From assembly GCA_013203365.1 (NCBI GenBank), contig JABMQG010000549.1, positions 1 to 7,973 on the forward strand: a DNA stretch of 7,973 nucleotides, given 5' to 3'. The notes under the pieces are model-generated. The model searched no databases. It worked only from the letters and a program-made list of their open reading frames with translations, and had not been told where the DNA came from. Both the position numbers and the translations under genes were made by a program. This document shows, piece by piece, positions 1 to 6,256 of the stretch. The stretch's first letter is position 1, and each line of letters begins with the position of its first letter. The stretch comes from Planctomycetota bacterium (GTDB lineage Bacteria; Planctomycetota; Phycisphaerae; SM23-33; FEN-1343).

Positions 1-1090
1 CGTCGATCATCACGACGTCCGGGTCGCGCCGCAGCGCCCCGGCCAGCACTTGCGACATCTGGTCCGCAGAAGCGTAGGCGTGCTGAGTGACGTTCTCCAG
101 GTCGACTTCTGGCGCCTTCTCCACGGTAACCAGCTGCTTGACGTACGCGTCGTTGTCTCGCAACAGTGAATACAGCGTGCTGGTTACGCCGTTGCCCGGC
201 CTGGCAGAGACCAGAATCAACCCAGCAGGCAAGGCGTTAAGCTCCTTCAGCCGCTTCAGCATTTCCTCTGACAGGCCCAAATCGTTCAGGTGTGTCCGCA
301 CGGCCTCTTGGACCATCTTGAACCGCATCTGCTGACTGGACGTGCTGCCCGCTGCAACTACGTCAATATCCAGCGGTTGTTTCGCCAAATCGACTACAAT
401 CTTCCCGCTCTGCGGTCGGCGCCTGTCGGCCGAATCCATGCCGGCCAGACCCTTGATGTAGTCGATTGCCCTCATTCCATCCGCTGAAGTCATCGGCTCA
501 TGCTCGACCAGCACACCGTCTATGATGTACCGTACCGTCGTGCCGTCGGCCTTCGCCGTCACATCCACCTCGCTGGCACGCCGCCAGACTATGTCGTGGA
601 GCAACTCCTGAACCTGGTTGTAGGTGACCTTCTCCTCGATGCTGCTGTCTTGTGGCAGGGCCGACACAGGCCGGCCCGAACTGCTGTAGAGCTTGACCCG
701 GGTCTGCACTTTGAGCGTTCCGCCCTTCTGGCCCTTCAGCAAACTGCTCAAGTGCGCCGGCGTCATCACTCTGGCCTCAGGAACAACCTTCGAGTTCCGC
801 TGCATGACGTAAACGGCACAGCCGGCCGCCACAATCACGACGTAGACGCAAAGCCCCAGAACGTAGATCGGCGCAAACAGCCAGACCGACAGCCCCAGTA
901 CCCCGCCGCCGACAACCACGCCCGTCCAAAAGAGCGGTGACAAGTGAACCGACTTGGTGTCCTTATCAATCCACGCGGACGCCCAAAGCCAGGGCAACGT
1001 CAATATGAACAGACCGGCTATCTTACCCGGGCTGACGTACCCGCCGGCGTCCACCAAAGCCAATAGCAGCAAACAAGCCAGTGAACTCAT
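1..1090 (-). CDS. Membrane-anchored GspE/PilB-like secretion ATPase homologue, degenerate ATP site (3' end outside window)
   Basis: I translated 363 codons from ATG 1090 to the left edge; the C-terminus is missing. Residues 1-97 hold about four hydrophobic segments (roughly 3-19, 23-40, 52-72, 76-96), so the protein is probably anchored in the inner membrane, unlike classical soluble GspE/PilB. The rest follows the type II secretion/type IV pilus ATPase plan: ASEVD (172-176) and RYIIDGVL (187-194) match the N2 domain, DRRRPQSGK (222-230) matches the family RRLPQDGR box, and RRDPDVVMID (354-363) matches Walker B. Key residues are lost. The P-loop reads ARPGNGVTST (296-305) with Val302 where Lys is expected, the Asp box reads TVEKAPE (322-328) with Lys in place of Asp, and DIRVS has become DIDVV. 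A GGAGAGG Shine-Dalgarno precedes the ATG, 17 bp after the pilT stop, so it is the last visible gene of the hisF-pilT operon. I infer a structural or regulatory subunit, not an active motor. Confidence 0.85.
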   Translation of the reverse strand, partial: MSSLACLLLLALVDAGGYVSPGKIAGLFILTLPWLWASAWIDKDTKSVHLSPLFWTGVVVGGGVLGLSVWLFAPIYVLGLCVYVVIVAAGCAVYVMQRNSKVVPEARVMTPAHLSSLLKGQKGGTLKVQTRVKLYSSSGRPVSALPQDSSIEEKVTYNQVQELLHDIVWRRASEVDVTAKADGTTVRYIIDGVLVEHEPMTSADGMRAIDYIKGLAGMDSADRRRPQSGKIVVDLAKQPLDIDVVAAGSTSSQQMRFKMVQEAVRTHLNDLGLSEEMLKRLKELNALPAGLILVSARPGNGVTSTLYSLLRDNDAYVKQLVTVEKAPEVDLENVTQHAYASADQMSQVLAGALRRDPDVVMID

Positions 1091-1107
1091 GTCCTCTCCA
1101 TTCTATT

Positions 1108-2259
1108 CTATCGGCCGATCAGACCACCGTGGGAGGTGGAAATGCCTTTCATCAGCATTTTCAACTCCTCGGGATTCGGCGAGACCGAGTAGGCCGAATG
1201 CGGGTCGATCATTTCCTTTTCAATCAATGCCAGCAGCGATTTATTGAAGTCCACCATACCCTCTCCCTCGCTGCCGCGGATCACATCGATCAGGTCCGAC
1301 TCTCGGCCTTCCGTGATGAACTTCTGCACGCTCGGGTTGGCCAGCATCACTTCCACAACCGGTATCCGCCCGATCCGCTTGTCCAGGCACGGCAAAAGCT
1401 TCTGGCAGACAATCGCCTGCAAATTGTACGCCAGGCTCTGGCGAACGAGATCGCGGCTTTCGGGGTCGAACAGGTCCAGGATACGACCGATCGTCTGACC
1501 GCTGGTTGATGCGTGCACCGTCCCGAAGACCAGGTGCCCCGTCTCCGCGGCCTGCAACGCCGCCTGGAAGGTCTCCCTGTCGCGCATCTCACCGATTAAA
1601 ATCACGTCCGGGTCCTCACGCATGAGGTACTTCAACGCAGACTCAAAGTTCTCAACGTCTATGCCGATTTCACGCTGATTTACCAGGGCCTTCTTGTCGG
1701 TGTAAATGAACTCGATCGGGTCTTCGATCGTCACAATGTGGCAGGCCCGGCCCCTGTTGATGTACTCCAGCATGGAGGCGATCGTCGTGCTCTTGCCGCA
1801 GCCCGTTATCCCCGCCAGAAGAACCAGGCCCTGGTGGTGCTGGGTTATCTCACCCAGCACGGCAGGCAGGTGAAGCTTTTCGAAATCGGGAATGTCCCGC
1901 GAGACCCGCCGAGCCGCAATAGACAGTTCGCCCCGCTGGCGATATATGTTGATGCGGAAACGGTCCGAGCCCGGCAAGTCGTGCGCCACGTCGATGCTGC
2001 CGTGTATCTCCAGGTAGACCTTCTGCTTTTCCGTCAGCAGTTCCAACGCCATCTTCTCGATCTGTTCGCCGTCGAGGGCCGGACTGTTGGCCGGGGACAG
2101 GCTACCTCGAATGCGAATATGCGGTGGCGAGCCGGCCTTAAAATGCAGATCGGACGCTGCCGTCTTCACCAAGGCCTTGAAAAACTTATTGAGCGTAGGT
2201 TCGCTCCTGCGGCCATGCTGGTCGTGCTGGTCGATAGGCTGCCGTTCAAGTGCACCCAC
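1108..2259 (-). CDS. pilT: PilT-family twitching motility/pilus retraction ATPase
   Basis: This 383-residue hexameric motor ATPase of the PilT/PilU type should power pilus retraction at the inner-membrane base. All signature motifs are intact: ASDLHF (35-40) in the N-terminal domain, Walker A GITGCGKST (150-158, Lys156), Asp box TIEDPIEF (177-184), Walker B EDPDVILIGEMRD (215-227, Glu224) and His box HLVFGTVHAS (242-251). The length is slightly above the roughly 345-370 residues usual for PilT because of a hydrophilic N-terminal extension of about 22 residues. The start is GTG at 2259, chosen because AGGAG lies 7 nt upstream. It sits 15 bp after the hisF stop and 17 bp before the GspE-like gene, in one operon. 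The intact PilT beside a degenerate GspE-like protein suggests that they work on the same filament or secretion machine. I cannot separate PilT from PilU subtype by eye. Confidence 0.93.
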   Translation of the reverse strand: MGALERQPIDQHDQHGRRSEPTLNKFFKALVKTAASDLHFKAGSPPHIRIRGSLSPANSPALDGEQIEKMALELLTEKQKVYLEIHGSIDVAHDLPGSDRFRINIYRQRGELSIAARRVSRDIPDFEKLHLPAVLGEITQHHQGLVLLAGITGCGKSTTIASMLEYINRGRACHIVTIEDPIEFIYTDKKALVNQREIGIDVENFESALKYLMREDPDVILIGEMRDRETFQAALQAAETGHLVFGTVHASTSGQTIGRILDLFDPESRDLVRQSLAYNLQAIVCQKLLPCLDKRIGRIPVVEVMLANPSVQKFITEGRESDLIDVIRGSEGEGMVDFNKSLLALIEKEMIDPHSAYSVSPNPEELKMLMKGISTSHGGLIGR

Positions 2260-2274
2260 GGGATCACTCCTAGT

Positions 2275-3042
2275 TCATAACCGTATCGCCACGCTGCGGT
2301 CGGCAAGGTACTGCTTGATCTCGGCCACCGTATAGCTGCCGTAATGAAAAATGCTTGCCGCCAGCGCCGCGTCGGCCTTGCCGGCAGTCAGCACTTCGTA
2401 TATATCCTCCGGCCCACCCGCCCCGCCGCTGGCGACTACGGGGATACTCACCGCCTCCCTCACTGCGCGGGTTATTTCGACATCGTATCCGGCCCTGGTG
2501 CCGTCGGCGTCCATAACGGTCAAGACAATCTCGCCGGCTCCAAGAGCCTCCACGCGTCGTGCCCACTGGACCACCTCCAGCCCCGTCGCGACCCGGCCGC
2601 CGCTGATGTATACCTCCCAGGTTTCTTCGCCGTCCTTCCATACTCGCTTCGGATCGATGTTCACCACCGTCGCGCATCGGCCGAACCGGCCGGCGATCCG
2701 CGTTACAAGTTCCGGCGTTCGCACGGCCGCCGAGTTGATGCTGACCTTCTCGGCGCCTGCCTGCAGCAATGCGGTGGCATCTTCCAGCGTACGAATGCCA
2801 CCCCCGACGGTAAAAGGCATGAAAACCACTTCCGCCACCTGCCGAACCACCTCCAGCATGATGTCGCGCCCTTCGTGGCTGGCGGTAATATCAAGGAACA
2901 CCAGCTCGTCGGCTCCTTGGACCTCATATCGGCGAGCTACAGCCACCGGGTCGCCTGCATCCTGGAGGGCCAGGAAGTTAACGCCCTTGACAACTCGCCC
3001 GCCCGTCACATCCAGGCAAGGGATAATTCGTTTGGCAAGCAT
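2275..3042 (-). CDS. hisF: Imidazole glycerol phosphate synthase, cyclase subunit HisF
   Basis: HisF is a cytoplasmic (beta/alpha)8 barrel that, with the HisH glutaminase, turns PRFAR and ammonia into imidazole glycerol phosphate and AICAR, linking histidine and purine synthesis. The 255-residue length is typical. The two catalytic aspartates are present: Asp11 in IIPCLDV and Asp130 in VVNIDPKR. Phosphate-binding glycines are in TVGGGIRT (78-85) and VVASGGAGG (202-210), and [14 protein letters not shown] (174-187) is the family loop. The insert [17 protein letters not shown] (134-150) is the common long HisF variant. The start is ATG 3042, the first residue of the conserved [10 protein letters not shown]; only a weak GAAAG Shine-Dalgarno is seen. 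A promoter-like pair lies just upstream. No other his gene is in the window; hisF instead leads an operon with pilT and a GspE-like gene. Confidence 0.97.
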   Translation of the reverse strand: MLAKRIIPCLDVTGGRVVKGVNFLALQDAGDPVAVARRYEVQGADELVFLDITASHEGRDIMLEVVRQVAEVVFMPFTVGGGIRTLEDATALLQAGAEKVSINSAAVRTPELVTRIAGRFGRCATVVNIDPKRVWKDGEETWEVYISGGRVATGLEVVQWARRVEALGAGEIVLTVMDADGTRAGYDVEITRAVREAVSIPVVASGGAGGPEDIYEVLTAGKADAALAASIFHYGSYTVAEIKQYLADRSVAIRL

Positions 3043-3068
3043 ACTTTCAATTCAAGGCCAGAAAATGC

Positions 3069-3096
3069 ATTCTACTCACCCGGCGCCAGGACACAA
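3069..3096 (-). promoter_or_regulatory. Predicted sigma-70-type promoter of hisF-pilT operon
   Basis: Read on the minus strand, TTGTGT (3091-3096) and TAGAAT (3069-3074) are separated by 16 bp. The -10 matches consensus at 5 of 6 positions; the -35 is weaker at 3 of 6. Transcription would begin about 20 nt before the hisF ATG. This is inferred from sequence only. Confidence 0.4.
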
Positions 3097-3131
3097 GCGC
3101 CGAAATCAGCAACTTGCAAGAGGCTGGCCGG

Positions 3132-3162
3132 CAAGCGGCAACGGGCGGTCGCCCCTCGCTTG
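3132..3162. other. Two-tier inverted repeat in hisF/LysM intergenic region
   Basis: CAAGCG (3132-3137) pairs with CGCTTG (3157-3162), and inside it GGGC (3143-3146) pairs with GCCC (3151-3154) around a GGTC loop, with an asymmetric internal loop between. It lies upstream of both predicted divergent promoters, so it might be a protein-binding dyad or belong to a longer transcript. No T tract follows on either strand, so it is not a terminator. Confidence 0.3.
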
Positions 3163-3208
3163 TCAGCCCGGTCTGTGCTAACTTCCGCCGTGATAATCCC
3201 CGAGCCTA

Positions 3209-3236
3209 TTGACGGGCCTTGCCGGGTGGCTATGCT
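3209..3236 (+). promoter_or_regulatory. Predicted promoter for a structured plus-strand transcript
   Basis: TTGACG (3209-3214, 5 of 6 to consensus) and TATGCT (3231-3236, 4 of 6) are spaced by 16 bp. A start around 3242 would place the transcript on the first stem-loop. The upper stem (3243-3262) and the terminator at 3333-3353 would then lie inside the RNA. The outer stem, however, begins at 3236-3242, inside or right at the end of the -10 box, so either the true start is a little further upstream or the outer arm acts as DNA. Confidence 0.4.
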
Positions 3237-3237
3237 T

Positions 3238-3353
3238 AGGGATTGGAAGTATTTGTTTCCAAGAGTCCCTAACAGCAATGACTCGTCGCCCCAAGGCTCC
3301 GTGTCGGAGCGGGGAGGCAAGGGGGGGGCGAAGCAGGCAACCCTGCCTTTTTT
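3238..3353 (+). ncRNA. Candidate small structured RNA or attenuated 5' leader of the LysM gene
   Basis: Three stem-loops follow one another. (1) AGGGA (3238-3242) pairs with TCCCT (3266-3270) and TTGGAA (3243-3248) with TTCCAA (3257-3262), with a 3-nt bulge GAG; two more pairs (TT/AA, 3236-3237 with 3271-3272) extend it. (2) GCTCC (3296-3300) pairs with GGAGC (3306-3310), capped by GTGTC and enclosed by CCCC/GGGG. (3) An intrinsic terminator ends it. There is no convincing ORF in the segment. I do not recognise it as 6S, SRP, tmRNA, RNase P RNA or a known riboswitch. It is either a free-standing sRNA of about 110 nt or a leader whose terminator controls the lipoprotein gene starting at 3460. 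Confidence 0.4.
3333..3353 (+). terminator. Rho-independent terminator
   Basis: GCAGG (3333-3337), loop CAAC, CCTGC (3342-3346), followed at once by CTTTTTT (3347-3353). A further outer pairing GGCAA (3316-3320) with TTGCC (3352-3356) is possible and would compete with the U tract. It lies about 105 bp before the LysM gene and ends no recognised coding gene. Confidence 0.65.
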
Positions 3354-3446
3354 GCCGATGCCCCCTGACGACGCCGGATGACCTGAAAGCAAGCCGATGG
3401 CGTGGGCATTCCATTATGGGCTGTAAACTATGTATCTAAACCATGT

Positions 3447-3453
3447 AAAGGAG
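3447..3453 (+). promoter_or_regulatory. Shine-Dalgarno that fixes the LysM gene start
   Basis: AAAGGAG lies 6 nt before ATG 3460. An in-frame ATG at 3430 has no such site and would add ten polar residues ahead of a good lipoprotein signal peptide, so 3460 is preferred. Confidence 0.8.
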
Positions 3454-3459
3454 ATAGTC

Positions 3460-3849
3460 ATGAGATGTGCAATTGCCGTTGGCCTGCTGCTAGCCACTGC
3501 TGTCTTTACGGGCTGCCAGCAACGGAAAGGAACGCAGGTCTCGCCGTTGCCATTGGAGACGCCGCCGGGCGATCTGGTATTGACTGAAGCCGACGAAGTG
3601 CCGCCCCCGCCCGACGAGGCCGTTCAGCAGGTGCCGATGGACCGGACCTCAGCGTCTTCACCGCCTGCACTTGCGCCAGCTCCCGCGCAGCGAATCCACA
3701 TCGTTCAGCCAGGCGAGACCCTCTGGCGGATTTCCGGAATGTATTACGGAAAAGCCTCACAGGCCAACGTGCGGAAAATCACCGACGCCAACCCGGGCTT
3801 GAACCCCGACAAGATCGAAATCGGCCGCAAGCTCCTGATCCCGGATTGA
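3460..3849 (+). CDS. LysM-domain lipoprotein
   Basis: This is a 129-residue secreted protein. Residues 1-18 form a short signal peptide with a lipobox-like FTGC ending at Cys19, which would be lipidated; the -3 Phe is not ideal. A Pro/Ala/acidic linker (about 20-77) follows. The C-terminus is a single LysM domain (about 79-128) with the hallmark IHIVQPGETLWRIS start, an NPGLNPDKI middle and IGRKLLIPD end. LysM binds N-acetylglucosamine-containing glycans, so the protein probably tethers the outer membrane or periplasm to peptidoglycan; no catalytic domain is visible. It is divergent from hisF and co-directional with recG, whose ATG is 140 bp further on. The upstream terminator and structured leader raise the possibility of attenuation control. 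The specific partner is unknown. Confidence 0.88.
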   Translation: MRCAIAVGLLLATAVFTGCQQRKGTQVSPLPLETPPGDLVLTEADEVPPPPDEAVQQVPMDRTSASSPPALAPAPAQRIHIVQPGETLWRISGMYYGKASQANVRKITDANPGLNPDKIEIGRKLLIPD

Positions 3850-3866
3850 CGCATAGGCCGTGAAAT

Positions 3867-3904
3867 AAAAAAAAGGAAGAACCGATGCGCGGGCCGCATC
3901 TTCC
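3867..3904 (-). terminator. Terminator-like hairpin facing the minus strand between LysM gene and recG
   Basis: On the minus strand, GGAAGATGCG pairs back through CGCATC and TTCC (GATGCG 3884-3889 with CGCATC 3895-3900; GGAA 3875-3878 with TTCC 3901-3904; 5-nt bulge) and is followed by eight T residues (3867-3874). On the plus strand the A8 tract precedes the hairpin and no T tract follows, so it would be a poor terminator for the LysM gene. No minus-strand gene ends here. Confidence 0.45.
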
Positions 3905-3989
3905 AGGGAATGAGCAGGCGAACTGAAAAAAACAGGCTTGTTGCCGCCTCATTTCTCGCACCCCGCGTATCGCTGCTGGCACCCTTAGG

Positions 3990-6068
3990 ATGACAGGCGA
4001 ACCGGAACTTCAGACACCCGTGCAATACGTCAAGGGCGTCGGCCCCGTGCGGGCCGTGCAGCTCGCCCAGCTCGGGATACAGACCGCCGAAGATCTGTTG
4101 ACCTACTTCCCCAAACGGTTCGATCTTCGCCGGCAAGTACAGGCTATCGGTACCGTCCACGACGGCGAAAAGAACGTCACCATCGCCGGAGAGGTGATCG
4201 AAGCACGATACGTGCCAAAGCGGCAACGGCCATACTTCGAATGCAGCATTGATGACGGCACGGGGTCGATCACCGTCAAGTGGTTCCACGGAGGATACCT
4301 GCGAAACAAGATCGCCCCGGGCGTCACCATCGCCGTAAGCGGCGCCGTCAGGATGTTCGACGGGTTCCTGCAGTTGATCAATCCCGCCCTGCAGATTCTC
4401 TACGACGTCTCCGGCGTGGACCTCGATTCCAACGAGCTCTTGCCTGTGTACCCGGCCGGGGCAAAGCTCAGCAGCGGGCATATCGCCTCTATAATAAAGA
4501 AGGCCCTGCCGACACTGCTGCCGTTGGTTGGCGAGTGGCATGACGGTGCGTTCCTGAGCCGGCGAGGGCTGCTCGACCGCCGGTCGGCCATCGCCGCCAT
4601 GCACCACCCGGAGGACACCGACCACTGGAAACAGGGCCGCCGCCGCCTGGCCTATGACGAGTGCATGCTGATGCAGCTAGCCCTGGCCGTTCAGCGAGCC
4701 AGCGACATTTCCAGACCCGCTCACGCAATGGAGGCAACCGCAGCCATCAACGCACGAATTCGCGCCCGTTTCCCCTTCCAGTTTACCGCCGCACAAAACC
4801 GAGCCGTCGTCGAGATCTCCGCCGACCTGGCCAGACCCCGGCCGATGAATCGGCTGCTCCAGGGCGACGTCGGGGCCGGCAAGACGGTGGTGGCCCTGTA
4901 CGCCGCCCTGACCGCCATTGCACATCGCAAGCAAGTAGCCCTAATGGCCCCCACGGAAATCCTCGCCGCCCAACACTACCGCAAAGTCACCGGCTTCCTG
5001 GCCGGCTCTCGCGTGCGCATCGCCTTGCTCGTCGGCGCCCAGCCGGAGAAAAGCCGCCGATACCTCCTGGCGCAGCTAAAAACCGGTGAAATCGACTTGG
5101 TCGTCGGCACCCACGCCCTGCTCGGGAAAAAGGTCAAGTTCAAACAACTCGGCCTGGTCATTGTCGACGAGCAGCATAAATTCGGCGTCGATCAGCGAAG
5201 CAGCATCCGCGGCAAGGGCTACGCGCCCCACTACCTGGTCATGACGGCCACGCCCATCCCACGAACGTTGGCACTGACGGTCTTCGGCGATCTCGACGTC
5301 TCCACCATCGACGAATTGCCGCCGGGCAGGGGCAAGACGCAAACCCGGCAAACAACCGCCCGCAACATGCCGGAGGTGCTTCGCTTCGTTTGCCAGCGAC
5401 TGGCGGCCGGCCAGCAGGCGTACTTCATCTACCCGCTTGTCAACACGTCGGAAAAGACCGAGTTGAAGGCCGCCATCTCCGCCTACGAACAGCTGCGAGA
5501 CGGAGAACTGTCGCAGTTCAAAGTCGCACTCGTCCACGGACAGATGAAGGCCGAGGAAAAGGACGACGTCATGAACCGCTTCGCCGCCGGCGAGATACAG
5601 GCACTAGTGGCCAGCGTCGTGATAGAGGTGGGCATCGACGTGCCCAACGCAAACGTCATGGTCATCGAACACGCCGAGCGGTTCGGGCTCGCCCAGTTGC
5701 ACCAACTCCGCGGCCGAATCGGACGTGGGCGCCAGGACGCCGTTTGCTTTCTGGTCGCCTCGGCCGTCAATCCCATCGCCAAGCGCCGGCTGGAGATCTT
5801 GTGCCAGACCGCCGACGGGTTCAAGATTGCCGAGGAGGACCTGAGGCTCCGCGGACCTGGTGAGTTCTTCGGCACCCGCCAGCATGGCCTGCCGGAATTG
5901 AAGGTGGCCGACCTCATCGAAGATTTCGAACTGCTGCGGCTTGCCCGCCGCGACGCATTCGCCATCGTCAACGAAGACCCGGCCCTTGCCGCACCCCATC
6001 ATCAGGCACTCCGCCATGCGGTCATCAAGACGTACGGCGGACGCATGGGGTTGATCACCGGAGGATGA
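3990..6068 (+). CDS. recG: ATP-dependent DNA helicase RecG
   Basis: RecG is a cytoplasmic monomeric superfamily 2 helicase that reverses stalled replication forks and branch-migrates Holliday junctions. The 692-residue length is normal. Visible parts in order: an N-terminal TPVQYVKGVGP entry and wedge/OB-fold domain (about 60-150), Walker A GDVGAGKTVVA (292-302), PTEILA (321-326), the DEQH box VDEQHKFG (392-399), motif III TATPIPRTL (419-427), motif V VVIEVGIDVPNA (543-554), motif VI QLRGRIGRG (572-580) and the RecG-specific translocation motif near DGFKIAEEDLRLRGPGEF (609-626). Everything needed for catalysis is present. ATG 3990 is the first start after an in-frame stop at 3924; it has no clear Shine-Dalgarno (only TTAGG abutting it). 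It may be translated from the LysM transcript or from its own unseen promoter. Confidence 0.98.
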   Translation: MTGEPELQTPVQYVKGVGPVRAVQLAQLGIQTAEDLLTYFPKRFDLRRQVQAIGTVHDGEKNVTIAGEVIEARYVPKRQRPYFECSIDDGTGSITVKWFHGGYLRNKIAPGVTIAVSGAVRMFDGFLQLINPALQILYDVSGVDLDSNELLPVYPAGAKLSSGHIASIIKKALPTLLPLVGEWHDGAFLSRRGLLDRRSAIAAMHHPEDTDHWKQGRRRLAYDECMLMQLALAVQRASDISRPAHAMEATAAINARIRARFPFQFTAAQNRAVVEISADLARPRPMNRLLQGDVGAGKTVVALYAALTAIAHRKQVALMAPTEILAAQHYRKVTGFLAGSRVRIALLVGAQPEKSRRYLLAQLKTGEIDLVVGTHALLGKKVKFKQLGLVIVDEQHKFGVDQRSSIRGKGYAPHYLVMTATPIPRTLALTVFGDLDVSTIDELPPGRGKTQTRQTTARNMPEVLRFVCQRLAAGQQAYFIYPLVNTSEKTELKAAISAYEQLRDGELSQFKVALVHGQMKAEEKDDVMNRFAAGEIQALVASVVIEVGIDVPNANVMVIEHAERFGLAQLHQLRGRIGRGRQDAVCFLVASAVNPIAKRRLEILCQTADGFKIAEEDLRLRGPGEFFGTRQHGLPELKVADLIEDFELLRLARRDAFAIVNEDPALAAPHHQALRHAVIKTYGGRMGLITGG

Positions 6069-6081
6069 ACCGGAGGATGAA
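6058..6081 (+). repeat. 12-bp tandem duplication over the recG stop codon
   Basis: CCGGAGGATGAA occurs at 6058-6069 and again at 6070-6081. The first copy contains the recG TGA stop (6066-6068); the second supplies GGAGG 8 nt before ATG 6085, which opens a 16-codon frame (6085-6135). Nothing shows that the short frame is translated. Confidence 0.6.
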
Positions 6082-6152
6082 AAAATGATTATAACCGTCC
6101 TGCGTCCTCTACGCGGAAGTCCTCTAGGTGCTTAAAGCGAGAACAGCCAAAC

Positions 6153-6195
6153 AAAAAGTATCCGGCGTGTCCTGACTGAGCAGGGCACGCCGGAT
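6153..6195 (-). terminator. Rho-independent terminator of the DUF3034 gene
   Basis: A 15-bp stem, 6160-6174 with 6181-6195, has only one G-U wobble and the loop ACTGAG (plus strand). Read on the minus strand it is followed by ACTTTTTGTTT (T run at 6153-6157). It lies about 60 bp beyond the DUF3034 stop. The same hairpin could slow plus-strand transcription leaving recG, but that side lacks a T tract. Confidence 0.8.
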
Positions 6196-6211
6196 CGGAG
6201 CAGGAACAAGC

Positions 6212-6231
6212 GATGATAAAATAGCATCATC
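6212..6231. other. Small inverted repeat in the DUF3034 3' UTR
   Basis: GATGAT (6212-6217) and ATCATC (6226-6231) are perfect complements around an A-rich 8-nt loop. It lies between the stop codon of the minus-strand gene and its terminator. It is AT-rich and weak; it may only be a 3' UTR stem. Confidence 0.25.
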
Positions 6232-6256
6232 AAGCTGCCGTGCGACGATGGTTGAC

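Noticed and set aside
87..940. Plus-strand frames over the left end
   Set aside because: The minus strand carries a continuous GspE-like frame here with clear family motifs; the plus-strand frames are its shadows.
3132..3353. Known RNA classes (6S, SRP, tmRNA, RNase P RNA, common riboswitches)
   Set aside because: None of the conserved sequence boxes I know for these classes can be found, so the segment is kept only as an unassigned candidate.
2344..3381. Long plus-strand open frames opposite hisF
   Set aside because: They mirror hisF codons and have basic, low-complexity translations without domains or a ribosome binding site.
3430..3459. Upstream ATG for the LysM lipoprotein
   Set aside because: No Shine-Dalgarno, and it would put polar residues ahead of the signal peptide; ATG 3460 has AAAGGAG at 6 nt.
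3744..4625. Long minus-strand open frame opposite recG
   Set aside because: It lies antisense to a gene with every RecG motif; its translation shows no family features and it is an effect of G+C-rich codon use.
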